A DNA stretch of 64,000 nucleotides from Burkholderia sp. OK233 (GCF_900230185.1 NZ_OCSR01000002.1:930001-994000); one strand, 5' to 3'; shown: positions 53,577-62,029, counted from the stretch's first letter. Notes: a model not told the origin generated them from the sequence alone. Numbers and translations are program-made.

Positions 53577-54329
53577 ATGGCTCAAAAACCCGGTGCGCCG
53601 TTTCAGCAGATCAAGGCCGTTGTGCGCGACAAGGTTCGTGCAGGCGAATGGGGCGTTGGCGAGCGCATCCCGTCGGAGATCGATCTGGCGACGGCGTTCG
53701 GGGTCGCGCGCATGACGGTCAATCGCGCTTTACGCGAACTGACCGCCGAGGGTGAACTCGAACGCGTCGCCGGCGTCGGCACGTTTGTCGCCGAAGGCAA
53801 ACCGCAGTCGAACCTGCTGATGATCGCTCATATTCGCGATGAGATTCGCTCGCGAGGGCACGAGTATGCCTGCAAGGTCATTACGCTGGCGCGCGAAGCC
53901 GCTTCGGTAGAGGTCGCCGCGGCGTTCGGGCTGCCGAGGAATACGCCCGTGTTTCATCTGACGTGCGTACATCTGGAAAACGGGCGGCCCATTCAGTTCG
54001 AAGACCGGTATGTGAACCCCGCTGCTGCACCGGATTTTCTCACGCAGAATTTCACGGCCGAGCCGCCATCGCAGTATCTCTACAACAACGTGTCCCACTA
54101 CGAACTGGAAATCGAGCATATCGTGGACGCCTGTTTGCCGACGCCTGAACAGGCAGCGCTGCTCGAGATGCGAACCGACGAGCCTTGCTTGATGCTGACG
54201 CGTCGCACCTGGACCAACGGCACGCCGGTGACACTCGCCCACTTCGTCCATCCTGGCAAGCGGTATCGGCTCGGTTCGCGCTTCAAACCGAATTCGATGC
54301 CGGCCCAGGGGTTGGCCAGGGGCCGTTGA
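53577..54329 (+). CDS. GntR-family regulator, HutC subfamily
   Basis: Regulator of 250 aa with an N-terminal winged HTH (about 8-75: IPSEIDLATAFGVARMTVNRALRELTAEGEL) and a C-terminal UTRA ligand domain (about 90-240: ARRTWTNG-type RRTWTNGTPVTLAHFVHPGKRYRLGSRF). HutC proteins usually repress catabolic operons and are released by an intermediate such as urocanate. It follows the aminotransferase by 50 bases on the same strand. The perfect GTxTAxAC palindrome before the transporter operon is its likely operator. The effector is unknown, since no hut genes are near. ATG follows AAGGG. Confidence 0.9.
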   Translation: MAQKPGAPFQQIKAVVRDKVRAGEWGVGERIPSEIDLATAFGVARMTVNRALRELTAEGELERVAGVGTFVAEGKPQSNLLMIAHIRDEIRSRGHEYACKVITLAREAASVEVAAAFGLPRNTPVFHLTCVHLENGRPIQFEDRYVNPAAAPDFLTQNFTAEPPSQYLYNNVSHYELEIEHIVDACLPTPEQAALLEMRTDEPCLMLTRRTWTNGTPVTLAHFVHPGKRYRLGSRFKPNSMPAQGLARGR

Positions 54330-54343
54330 GGCACACCCAGGCG

Positions 54344-54937
54344 TCAGTCGAGTTTGGGCTCCAGAAGCGCCAGTGCAGGCCGTACAACGCCCTCCAGCAG
54401 CGCACGTTCCGGCCTTGTCCGGGCAAGCACCCGTATGCCCAGATGGAGTCCTAGCAGCAACCGCGCAAGATCATCAGCAGACTGGGCAGTCGAAATCTCG
54501 CCAGCCTGCTGACCCGCGTGCACACAGCGCCGGAAAAAGGCTTCTACCCCCACCAGCACATTGGCGATCATCGTCTGGAAACCGGCATCGTGTGGTGCAA
54601 CCTCAAGTGCCGAATTCACCAGCAGGCATCCCTTACGATCCCGATCGCCGACCGACCGCTCGACAATCTCCCGAAAGAATGCCTTGATGGCATCAAGAGG
54701 CGGCAGATTCCGCTCAAATCTCGATACCCGGTCGCCAAAGCTATTTTCAATGTAGTGTGCCAGCGCCCGTTGAAACAGCGAACGTTTGTCCCCGAACGCG
54801 TTGTATAGGCTTGCTCCCGTAATTCCCATGCACTGCGCAAGATCCCGCACAGAAGTCGCCTCATAGCCATAGACCCAGAACTGGTGGGCGGCTGCATCGA
54901 GGACCGCATTTTCGTCGAATTCCCGTGGTCGGACCAT
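54344..54937 (-). CDS. TetR/AcrR-family transcriptional regulator
   Basis: Regulator of 197 aa. The N-terminal HTH (about 10-55) reads AVLDAAAHQFWVYGYEATSVRDLAQCMGITGASLYNAFGDKRSLF, typical for the family. The C-terminal part has the pattern ERSVGDRDRKGCLLVNSALE seen in the AcuR/YxaF-type subgroup of electrophile- or acrylate-responsive repressors. It is convergent with the HutC gene and divergent from the ECF sigma gene (178 bases). The start at 54937 has GGAG about 7 bases upstream; an ATG five codons earlier is less well placed. Its target is not evident. Confidence 0.88.
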   Translation of the reverse strand: MVRPREFDENAVLDAAAHQFWVYGYEATSVRDLAQCMGITGASLYNAFGDKRSLFQRALAHYIENSFGDRVSRFERNLPPLDAIKAFFREIVERSVGDRDRKGCLLVNSALEVAPHDAGFQTMIANVLVGVEAFFRRCVHAGQQAGEISTAQSADDLARLLLGLHLGIRVLARTRPERALLEGVVRPALALLEPKLD

Positions 54938-55115
54938 GCTTACTCCAGCCATCGCGCAACGTCTTCCCGGTCGGGATTGCAACGTCACACACGTTGCGAT
55001 ATTCTAAATCATCCGATCTAAAACAACCTGGGGCGATAGCAAACCTGCTTCGGTGTCGCACGACAGCCATCACGCGTGCATCAGGCGGTCTGAGAACGCA
55101 ACGCACAGGAACATC

Positions 55116-55667
55116 ATGACCGTGTACTCCGCAGAGGAGCGTCTGAAAACGTTGTTCATCTCGGGCCTCGCAGGCGACGCATCCGAGTACCGCACATTTC
55201 TGTCCGAACTGACGCGGCACCTGCGGGGCTATCTTCGCAAGCGAATTCCCCAACTTCACGATGACGTCGAGGATCTCGTTCAGGAAATCCTGCTGGCCGT
55301 GCATAATGCACGTCATACATACCGGCCGGATGAGCCTCTGACCGCGTGGGTCCACGCGATCGCGCGCTATAAACTGATGGATTTCTTCAGAACGCGTGCG
55401 CGACGGGAGTCGTTGCATGACCCCCTTGACGAGCACGACGACATTTTCGCCGAGTCCGCAGACGAGCCGACCGATACCCACCGCGATATCGGGAAACTGC
55501 TGGATCACCTGCCGGACAAGCAGCGGCTCTCGATCGTGCACGTCAAGCTGCAGGGACTTTCAGTCGCCGAAGCCTCCCGCTTGACGGGGTTATCGGAGTC
55601 GGCCGTCAAGGTCAGCATCCATAGGGGTCTCAAGGCTCTGGCCACGTACGTCCGGAGAATGGCATGA
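55116..55667 (+). CDS. sigF: ECF-family RNA polymerase sigma factor (SigF-like)
   Basis: Sigma factor of 183 aa. Region 2 is HDDVEDLVQEILLAVHNARHTYR with the following WVHAIARYKLMDFFR helix, and region 4 is LSVAEASRLTGLSESAVKVSIHRGLKAL. Its stop overlaps the nrsF anti-sigma gene (ATGA). In Caulobacter the SigF-NrsF pair switches on bufferin genes when copper or oxidants act on NrsF. The promoter found before bufA (GTAACC-N16-CGAA) fits that sigma factor. The ATG at 55116 follows AGGA. Confidence 0.9.
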   Translation: MTVYSAEERLKTLFISGLAGDASEYRTFLSELTRHLRGYLRKRIPQLHDDVEDLVQEILLAVHNARHTYRPDEPLTAWVHAIARYKLMDFFRTRARRESLHDPLDEHDDIFAESADEPTDTHRDIGKLLDHLPDKQRLSIVHVKLQGLSVAEASRLTGLSESAVKVSIHRGLKALATYVRRMA

Positions 55668-56305
55668 GAACAGATGACCTCGTCGGATTGCTCTCGACCG
55701 GCATAACGCCCGTAAAAAGCGGCACGGTGGCCCGTCGGTTCGGCATCTCATTGCCAGTTGCCGCCCTTGGCGCGACGGCGTTGATGGCTGCCGTATTTGG
55801 CATTCGCCCCGATCTGAGCGCCATCGTCAAAACCGCAATCTTCTGGGAGAAGCTTGCGTTTCCGCTATGCCTCGCAATCGGCGCCCTGATTGCAACCGTC
55901 CGGCTGGCGCGCCCCGGCGCCAAGGTCGGAACCGGATGGCCCGTCATGGCGATACCGGTTGTAATCGTCTGGATTGCAGCCATAGCGGTGGTCGTCACCG
56001 CCGCACCGCAAGACCGGTTGCCCGCGATACTCGGGCACACCTGGCGCACATGCCCATTCAATATCCTTCTGCTGGCCGTTCCAGGCTTCATTGCGATCTT
56101 CTGGGCCGTCAAAGGACTGGCACCGACCCGTCTACGGCTCGCCGGCGCCGTCTCGGGCCTGCTTGCAAGCTCGATCGCCACGGTCGCGTACTGCTTTCAT
56201 TGTCCCGAGATGAACCCTGCGTTCTGGAGCATCTGGTATGTGGCCGGCATGCTGCTTCCAGCCGCGCTCGGGGCGGTGCTGGGTCCCAAACTGCTTCGGT
56301 GGTGA
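55664..56305 (+). CDS. nrsF: NrsF (DUF1109) membrane anti-sigma factor
   Basis: Inner-membrane protein of 213 aa with six predicted helices, DUF1109 family. Two cysteines matching those needed for signal sensing in Caulobacter NrsF are present: Cys130 (TWRTCPFN) and Cys180 (YCFHCPEM), with an extra Cys177. The N-terminal part (RTDDLVGLLSTG) faces the cytoplasm and should hold the sigma factor. It is translationally coupled to sigF and ends before a hairpin, after which bufA has its own promoter. It ends in KLLRW, like the second copy at 59065. Confidence 0.9.
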   Translation: MRTDDLVGLLSTGITPVKSGTVARRFGISLPVAALGATALMAAVFGIRPDLSAIVKTAIFWEKLAFPLCLAIGALIATVRLARPGAKVGTGWPVMAIPVVIVWIAAIAVVVTAAPQDRLPAILGHTWRTCPFNILLLAVPGFIAIFWAVKGLAPTRLRLAGAVSGLLASSIATVAYCFHCPEMNPAFWSIWYVAGMLLPAALGAVLGPKLLRW

Positions 56306-56311
56306 ATCCCC

Positions 56312-56338
56312 CAGGCAGCTCGTTGATCGAGCAGCCTG
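56312..56338 (+). terminator. hairpin after nrsF
   Basis: CAGGCAGCTCG and CGAGCAGCCTG pair over 11 bp with one mismatch and a 5-base loop, 7 bases after the nrsF stop, separating the regulator pair from the buf operon. Confidence 0.5.
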
Positions 56339-56384
56339 ATTTCGTTGCGCCGCAGGTCGAAAGCAAAAAAAAGATGACTTGCCT

Positions 56385-56410
56385 GTAACCGGACAGCTCC
56401 AGTCGACGAA
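56385..56410 (+). promoter_or_regulatory. SigF-type ECF promoter before bufA
   Basis: GTAACC (56385-56390), 16 bases, then CGAA (56407-56410). This is the SigF consensus known from Caulobacter (GTAACC/CGAA) with exact spacing, about 56 bases before the bufA start. It links the sigma factor encoded upstream to this operon. Confidence 0.8.
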
Positions 56411-56465
56411 TTAGATGATGTATCCAGCACGGGTACTCCTCTATCTCAACTTCTGGAGAAATTCC

Positions 56466-56777
56466 ATGTCCGCTAAGGTCACTGTCAGTTCCACCCTGCT
56501 CGCCGGCGTAGTCGCGAGCCTGCTCGCATCGGTCGCCCACGCAGCACCGCTTACGAGTGCCGAGGCAAGCGCCGCTATCGCCGCTCACAAGGAGAAGTGC
56601 TATGGCGTCGCCCTGAAAGGGCAGAACGATTGCGCCGCCGGTCCTGGCACCACGTGTCAGGGTACGTCCGCGATGGATTTCCAGGGTAACTCATGGAAGT
56701 TCGTTCAGGGCGGCACCTGCACGAGTATCGCAGTGCCGGGTGGCGGCCATGGCTCGCTCACCGCCCAGAAGTCCTGA
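56466..56777 (+). CDS. bufA1: bufferin precursor BufA1 (DUF2282)
   Basis: Small exported protein of 103 aa. A signal peptide (to about residue 27, LLASVAHAA) is followed by a cysteine-containing domain with Cys45, Cys56, Cys64 and Cys85 in the DUF2282 pattern KCYGVALKGQNDCAAG...TCQG...GGTC. Bufferins are ribosomally made peptides whose cysteines are modified by the DUF692 enzyme into copper-binding thiooxazole-type rings and exported to buffer copper. All partner genes follow. The ATG at 56466 has GGAG upstream; it is preceded by the SigF-type promoter. Confidence 0.9.
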   Translation: MSAKVTVSSTLLAGVVASLLASVAHAAPLTSAEASAAIAAHKEKCYGVALKGQNDCAAGPGTTCQGTSAMDFQGNSWKFVQGGTCTSIAVPGGGHGSLTAQKS

Positions 56778-56809
56778 TCCGGCAAACGACAACAGGAAAT
56801 GGGGCGGCC

Positions 56810-57739
56810 ATGACCGATTTCGCCAGAACAACGCCAGTCGGAATCGACGAGCGCGGCTGCCCCTCCGGTGTGACGGCTGCGGCCCGGCAGCTTGTCGGCA
56901 CGAGTTTCAAGCATGAACATCTTGCCGCGATTCTCGCGGACGGGCTGAAAGACGGATTCTTCGAAGTCCACGCTGAAAACTATATGGGCGCTGGCGGTCC
57001 CCCGCATCGGGCGCTAGCGGCTATCCGCGAGAACTACCCGATCTCTATTCACGGCGTGTGTATGTCGATCGGCGGCCCTAATGCGCTGGACGCGGCTCAT
57101 CTCACGCGCTTTCGCGATCTGATTGCACGCTACGAACCCACGCTGGTGTCCGAGCATCTGGCGTGGTCTTCACATGGCGGAACGTTTTTTAACGACCTTC
57201 TGCCCTTGCCGTACACGAAAGAAACGCTCGAGCATGTGTGCGAACACATCGACCAGGTTCAGCACGCAATCAAACGCCCCATTCTTCTTGAGAACCCGTC
57301 GACCTACGTCGCTTTCGCGTCCTCGACAATGAGCGAAACCGAATTCATCCGGGCCATCGTTCAACGTACCGGCTGCGGCCTGCTACTGGACGTCAATAAC
57401 GTTTTTGTCTCGGCAATCAATCATGGTTTTTCCGCCGCGGCGTACCTTGACGGATTGCCGCTTGAAGCTGTGGGCGAAATACACCTGGCCGGGCATAGCG
57501 AGCAACGCGACGACGAAAACGAACTGCTGCTCATAGATAGCCACGACTGCGCCATTTCGGATCCTGTCTGGAATCTTTACAGAAATGTCGTATCGCGGAT
57601 TGGCCCGAGGCCGGCTTTGATCGAATGGGATAGCAATCTTCCCGCCTGGCCCGTGTTGCGGGATCAGGCAACGACAGCGCGGCAAATCATGGCAGGACAC
57701 GCGATGTCACTCGCGCAGGAACGCAGCCATGGCGCCTGA
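56810..57739 (+). CDS. bufB: multinuclear iron oxidase BufB (DUF692)
   Basis: TIM-barrel MNIO enzyme of 309 aa that would modify cysteines of BufA. Candidate metal ligands lie in FEVHAENYM, ISIHGVCMSIGG, LVSEHLAWS, ILLENPSTY, LLLDVNNVFVSAINHGF, EIHLAGHSE and LIEWDSNLPAW, the usual His/Glu/Asp/Asn positions of DUF692. It acts with its partner BufC in the cytoplasm. It begins 32 bases after bufA and overlaps bufC by 11 bases. Confidence 0.92.
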   Translation: MTDFARTTPVGIDERGCPSGVTAAARQLVGTSFKHEHLAAILADGLKDGFFEVHAENYMGAGGPPHRALAAIRENYPISIHGVCMSIGGPNALDAAHLTRFRDLIARYEPTLVSEHLAWSSHGGTFFNDLLPLPYTKETLEHVCEHIDQVQHAIKRPILLENPSTYVAFASSTMSETEFIRAIVQRTGCGLLLDVNNVFVSAINHGFSAAAYLDGLPLEAVGEIHLAGHSEQRDDENELLLIDSHDCAISDPVWNLYRNVVSRIGPRPALIEWDSNLPAWPVLRDQATTARQIMAGHAMSLAQERSHGA

Positions 57740-58508
57740 AAATCGTTCGTGCCAGTACGTCACAGCGTTTTCGCGGGGACTGACAGACCCGGCGATCGCA
57801 GCGCCTGAAGACCTGGTGGCCGCACCAGGGAAGGGTGTAGTCAAGCGCTACAACGTTTATCGCAACAACGTCACGGTCAGCCTCATTGATGCACTGGCAG
57901 CGATCTACCCTGCTATTCAGCGCATCACTGGCGTCGAGTTCTTCAGGGCGATGGCCCGTTTCCATGTCCGCGCGACGCTTCCCGTTTCGCCGTTACTGTT
58001 CGAGTACGGGCGGGATTTTCCTGCCTTCATCGAGTCCTACGAATACGCCCGCGAGATGCCGTGGCTTGCGGATACGGCGCGCGTCGAGCGCGCGTGGCTG
58101 GATGCCTATCACGCTGCGGACCTGCCTGTGCTGGCTACCGAGGCGCTAGGAGATATCGAGCCCGCGTCGCTGGCCGGGTTGCGTTTCAGACCGCACCCCG
58201 CGGCGCGGATCGTGCGCTCAGCCTATCCGGCCGTCGCAATCTTCGCGATGAACCGCACTGATGGTCCTGTGTCCCCGCTACGGTCAAACGAACCTGAGGA
58301 TGCACTCGTGACGCGACCGGAGCAGGAAGTCATCGTCTCGCGCCTGCCGGCGGGAGGCGCAACGTTCCTTCTCGCCCTTCTCGCGGGCGCGTCACTAGGC
58401 GAAGCGGTCACGGCTGCATTTGAAGAAACCTCTTCCTTCGATCTCCAGGCCAACCTGGCAGGGATGATCTCGGCTGGCGTATTTTCCGCCATTCAACATG
58501 GAGATTGA
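57729..58508 (+). CDS. bufC: bufferin partner protein BufC (DUF2063)
   Basis: Protein of 259 aa with the DUF2063 domain: N-terminal helical part (CQYVTAFSRGLTDPAIAAP, YNVYRNNVTVSLIDALAAIYPAIQRITGVEFF) and a C-terminal wHTH-like part (RPEQEVIVSRLPAGGATFLLALL). DUF2063 proteins are the recognition partners of DUF692 enzymes and bind the precursor peptide. The gene overlaps the bufB end by 11 bases, so the two are coupled. Confidence 0.9.
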   Translation: MAPENRSCQYVTAFSRGLTDPAIAAPEDLVAAPGKGVVKRYNVYRNNVTVSLIDALAAIYPAIQRITGVEFFRAMARFHVRATLPVSPLLFEYGRDFPAFIESYEYAREMPWLADTARVERAWLDAYHAADLPVLATEALGDIEPASLAGLRFRPHPAARIVRSAYPAVAIFAMNRTDGPVSPLRSNEPEDALVTRPEQEVIVSRLPAGGATFLLALLAGASLGEAVTAAFEETSSFDLQANLAGMISAGVFSAIQHGD

Positions 58509-58513
58509 TCAAG

Positions 58514-59020
58514 ATGACACCGGACACACAACAGGCAAAACTGCCATTTCCAGGCGTAGTGATATCCGCGATTGGTACGGCGAAGCGGCTGATCCAACAT
58601 CTCGCGCAGCCGTGGCTCGTTCAACTCGTGCTTCGGATTGCGCTGGCCGTACCTTTCTGGAAATCGGGCATTCTTAAATGGCACGGCTTCCTTCAACTGA
58701 ACGACACAGCAATCGATCTGTTCACCCAGGAGTTCCAGTTGCATCTGCCAGGCGGCCCCTACCCGTTTCCCGCTCCAGCCGTGTTTGCATTTCTGTCGGG
58801 CTGCGGTGAAGTGACATTCCCGGTGTTGCTCGTGCTGGGCTTCGGAACCCGGTTCGCCGCAGCCGGGCTGATACTGATGACGTGCCTCATCGAGCTGACG
58901 GTCCCGGACGGCTGGCCTATCCATCTCACCTGGGTGGCCATGGCACTGGGAATTGCCGCTTGGGGACCTGGCCGGATATCCATTGACTATCTGCTGGGCG
59001 ACAGATCGTTCAGGCCCTGA
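58514..59020 (+). CDS. DoxX-family membrane protein (bufferin locus)
   Basis: Membrane protein of 168 aa with four helices of the DoxX/TQO-small subunit type: LVLRIALAVPFWKSGILKW, FLSGCGEVTFPVLLVLGFGTR, AGLILMTCLIELTVP and LTWVAMALGIAAWGPGRISIDYLL. DoxX genes close most bufferin operons; they may link the peptide to the respiratory quinone pool, but the role is not proven. The ATG at 58514 has GGAG upstream; a TTG three codons before is possible. Confidence 0.88.
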   Translation: MTPDTQQAKLPFPGVVISAIGTAKRLIQHLAQPWLVQLVLRIALAVPFWKSGILKWHGFLQLNDTAIDLFTQEFQLHLPGGPYPFPAPAVFAFLSGCGEVTFPVLLVLGFGTRFAAAGLILMTCLIELTVPDGWPIHLTWVAMALGIAAWGPGRISIDYLLGDRSFRP

Positions 59021-59064
59021 CCCGAAGTTTTCGTCGAATCACTGGGCTGCCCCCACTGAACAAT

Positions 59065-59706
59065 ATGAGAACTTCAGATCTGATACTTAGGCTAACTAAT
59101 AGTCTTACGACGATTGAGCCGAATTCCGTTTCGAGGAGACTTAATCGGTCGCTAAGCGTGGGGCTTGCCGGCAGCATGGCGATGCTGGTGGTCATCTACG
59201 GAATCCGTAGCGACATGCCGGAATTGCTGTTGACGACGATGTTCTGGATACGGCTCGCGTTTCCGGTAGCAACACTCATCACCGCGTTGAAACTCGCCGG
59301 ACGTCTTGGACGCCCCGGCGTACCCGTCAAGCTAGCATGGTTCGCGGTCACACTACCATTCATTGCCATGTTGTTCGTTGCCTTGCTCATACTGATCGCG
59401 ACTCCGCCAGGCTATCGCCTGGATCTGATGCTGGGCACAACATGGCGGGTCGCCACAGCGAATATCGTGCTGCTCTCCTTGCCTTCACTTGCCGCCGTGA
59501 TGCACGCCATGAAGGGACTTGCCCCTACCCGCCTTGCACTGGCGGGCGCCGGCGCCGGGCTGCTCGCCGGCGCGCAAGGTTCGCTCGTGTACTCCCTTTA
59601 CTGCTCAGAGATGTCCGTACCGTTCTGGGGTACCTGGTACGTACTGGGCATTGTCATAACCGCTGGTATAGGTGCTGTATTTGCTCCGCTCTACTTGCGG
59701 TGGTAG
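59065..59706 (+). CDS. second NrsF (DUF1109) paralogue without a sigma-factor partner
   Basis: Membrane protein of 213 aa, the same length as NrsF, that aligns with it end to end without gaps (both start MRT-DL, end LRW, share KGLAPTRL). At position 130 it has Ala (TWRVATAN) instead of the conserved Cys, while Cys180 is kept (LYCSEMSVPFW). No sigma gene lies beside it. It follows the DoxX gene by 44 bases and could be cotranscribed with the buf operon. It may act as an altered or decoy anti-sigma factor for the same SigF, or be degenerating. Confidence 0.85.
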   Translation: MRTSDLILRLTNSLTTIEPNSVSRRLNRSLSVGLAGSMAMLVVIYGIRSDMPELLLTTMFWIRLAFPVATLITALKLAGRLGRPGVPVKLAWFAVTLPFIAMLFVALLILIATPPGYRLDLMLGTTWRVATANIVLLSLPSLAAVMHAMKGLAPTRLALAGAGAGLLAGAQGSLVYSLYCSEMSVPFWGTWYVLGIVITAGIGAVFAPLYLRW

Positions 59707-59829
59707 TCCGGCGAGAGCGCCAGACGAAACCACGTCGCAGGAAAACAGGCGTCCTGATCAATATGGATTGGACGTGGTGACTGGGCACAGAGTCAACGCT
59801 TGTTGCAACCCACATGCGAAGGAAAAATC

Positions 59830-61479
59830 GTGAAGGCTATTGGCAACCTCAGGATCGGCGTGCGCCTTGGAATCGGATTTGGCGCGACGCTCGTTTTGCT
59901 ATGCCTGGTAGGCGCGCTGGGTCTGGTCCAGGCGTCCCGTATTTATGATGGCACACAGGAGCTTGCAACAGATCTCCTTCCCAGCGTCCAACGCCTGGGC
60001 GATATCCGGGCGCTGGCTGATGAGGTCCGCCAGGCCTCCTTAAGTTATCTGATCGCCACCAGCGCCTCGGAACGTCAGTCCCACCGGTCGAAACATGACG
60101 CCGCGCTGAACGAACTTTCGCGGGTGTGGCCACAGTACGAGGCGGTGGTCGGCTCCGCCGAGGAACTGCAATTGTCGAACCAGATCAAGGCAGCATGGAG
60201 CACCTACCTTTCTCTGGACAAACAGCTCAATGAGCTTTCCGACAGCGGCGATGAACATTTCAATGACGCCCGGTCTTTCGCCGAAGGTGAGTCTTCGAGC
60301 GCGTTCAGCAAAGTCACTGAGTTCATTGCGCAGGATATTGCCCTGAACAGCCAGGGAGCAAAGGACTCCAGCGAGCAGGCTGCGGCCGCCTTCCACAGCG
60401 CCTCGCTGCTTACGTACGTGCTGATCGGAATAGCCATCCTGCTGAGCCTCGGTGTTGCGTTCGTCATTACCCGCTCCATTACGGTTCCAATTGGCGTCTC
60501 CGTGAAGATTGCCCAAACGGTCGCACAAGGCGACCTCACCTCGAAGATCGAAGTGAGCGGCAAGGACGAAACGAGCCATCTACTGCGAGCGCTCAAACAC
60601 ATGAGTGAGAGACTCGCCGAACTGGTTGGGCAGATCAGATCCGGCAGCGACAGCATTGCTACGGGCGCTGCGCAAATTGCAGCAGGCAATGCCGATCTGA
60701 GCCAGCGAACCGAAGAACAGGCGGCGTCGCTTGAAGAAACCGCGGCAAGCATGGAGGAACTGACCTCCACCGTCAGGCAAAATACCGAAAGTGCCCGGCA
60801 AGGTAGCACGCTCGCAGCAACCGCGTCCGATATTGCACACCGTGGTGGCGATGTCATGGGCCGGGTGATCGGCACCATGCATACGATATCGGAAAGCTCA
60901 GCCAAGGTGACCGATATTATCGCCGTGATCGAAGGTATCGCATTTCAGACCAACATCCTTGCACTCAATGCGGCGGTAGAGGCGGCGCGCGCGGGCGACC
61001 AGGGTCTCGGTTTTGCCGTCGTCGCCGCGGAAGTGCGGACCCTCGCGCAGCGAAGTGCCAACGCTGCAAAAGAAATCAAAGGACTCATCACGCACTCGGT
61101 TGAACGTGTAAAGGCCGGTTCGGATCTGGTGAACGAAGCCGGCACTGCCATGGGCGAAGTAGTCCAGGCGGTCAAGCGTGTCTCCGATCTGATGGAAGAG
61201 ATTACGGCAGCATCGCTCGAACAGCATGCGGGTATCGAACAGGTCAATACCGCCGTTGCGCAGATGGACCAGGTGACGCAGCAAAACGCGGCGTTGGTTG
61301 AAGAGGCCTCGGCCGCGGCGCAATCGATGTCAGTGCAATCCAGCACGCTGCGTGAGGTTGTATCGATCTTCAGGCTGGGAGTTGAGCATTCAACGGCCGA
61401 CGCTGCGATACACCAGGCGGAAGATTTATGGCCACCTGGACAAGATGTAGATAAGCTCGATTGGCCTCCGGAAAATTAA
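59830..61479 (+). CDS. methyl-accepting chemotaxis protein, four-helix-bundle sensor
   Basis: Chemoreceptor of 549 aa. Order: TM1 about 14-34, a periplasmic 4HB_MCP-type helical sensor about 35-190, TM2 about 193-214, HAMP about 215-265 and a coiled-coil signalling domain with the hairpin tip GIAFQTNILALNAAVEAARAG. The C-terminus has a loose acidic tail (DLWPPGQDVDKLDWPPEN) without the NWETF pentapeptide. The start is GTG at 59830 with AAGGAA; a TTG ten codons earlier is possible. No che genes are nearby. Confidence 0.92.
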   Translation: MKAIGNLRIGVRLGIGFGATLVLLCLVGALGLVQASRIYDGTQELATDLLPSVQRLGDIRALADEVRQASLSYLIATSASERQSHRSKHDAALNELSRVWPQYEAVVGSAEELQLSNQIKAAWSTYLSLDKQLNELSDSGDEHFNDARSFAEGESSSAFSKVTEFIAQDIALNSQGAKDSSEQAAAAFHSASLLTYVLIGIAILLSLGVAFVITRSITVPIGVSVKIAQTVAQGDLTSKIEVSGKDETSHLLRALKHMSERLAELVGQIRSGSDSIATGAAQIAAGNADLSQRTEEQAASLEETAASMEELTSTVRQNTESARQGSTLAATASDIAHRGGDVMGRVIGTMHTISESSAKVTDIIAVIEGIAFQTNILALNAAVEAARAGDQGLGFAVVAAEVRTLAQRSANAAKEIKGLITHSVERVKAGSDLVNEAGTAMGEVVQAVKRVSDLMEEITAASLEQHAGIEQVNTAVAQMDQVTQQNAALVEEASAAAQSMSVQSSTLREVVSIFRLGVEHSTADAAIHQAEDLWPPGQDVDKLDWPPEN

Positions 61480-61482
61480 CCC

Positions 61483-61589
61483 AATAACTTCCGTTTTGAG
61501 CCAATTCAGCGATCAAAACCGAAGTCTTTCGCCGTGTCTGTTACTCAAATAACTTCCGATATTGACTGTTTTCAACCATGAAACTTCCG
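61483..61589. repeat. direct repeats of AATAACTTCCG next to the RHS locus
   Basis: Two exact 11-bp copies 65 bases apart (61483-61493, 61548-61558) and a partial third (61581-61589). They begin 4 bases after the chemoreceptor stop. Confidence 0.5.
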
Positions 61590-61772
61590 TCGTCGTGGAG
61601 GTTCACCGAACGAGGTAGCGGCCGGCAACGCCAATCGTCCTGTCGCGCGCCCGCAGGCTACCCGTCGGATGCACAGCCCAGTGCCGATCGCGCGCCATTG
61701 TGCGTAATTCATCCTCATGCCCGCATGTCTGTCCTCAAATGAAGGCACGGATAGCCACAACTATTCGGGCCT

Positions 61773-62000
61773 TCATTTACACCGCCCGTAGTGCGTTGCG
61801 AGTGAAAAACTACCGCCGCGCGCTGGCGCAGTGACTGTCACGTAGACATGGTCCGTATTCACGCGCCGACCACACACGGAGCAACGGCGGGGCCAGCGAT
61901 AAGATTGGCCGCCCGTCGCGGCTTTGCCAGACCCGGTCCACGCTGTGCAGGCCGCTTTTTTGCGGCATTGGCCGATGTTATCGCGGCTGGCACCGGGCAT
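61773..62000 (-). CDS. hypothetical 75-aa protein with CxxC motif
   Basis: A minus-strand frame of 75 aa with CSVCGRRVNTDHVYVTVTAPA near its middle. It has a CxxC pair and no other recognised feature. No convincing ribosome binding site precedes the ATG. It lies downstream of the immunity gene on the same strand and could be a spurious frame. Confidence 0.25.
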   Translation of the reverse strand: MPGASRDNIGQCRKKAACTAWTGSGKAATGGQSYRWPRRCSVCGRRVNTDHVYVTVTAPARGGSFSLATHYGRCK

Positions 62001-62029
62001 AATTATGTTTAGTTGGGCGGCGTTGGTTG

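Larger units (their letters stand above)
61480..62029. other. 550-base region between the chemoreceptor and the RHS immunity gene
   Basis: Contains repeats AATAACTTCCG (61483-61493 and 61548-61558) and AAACTTCCG (61581-61589), then GC-rich sequence that changes to AT-rich at about 62000. A 75-codon minus-strand frame at 61773-62000 has a CxxC pair and is listed with low confidence. No promoter or transposase was recognised. Confidence 0.4.
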
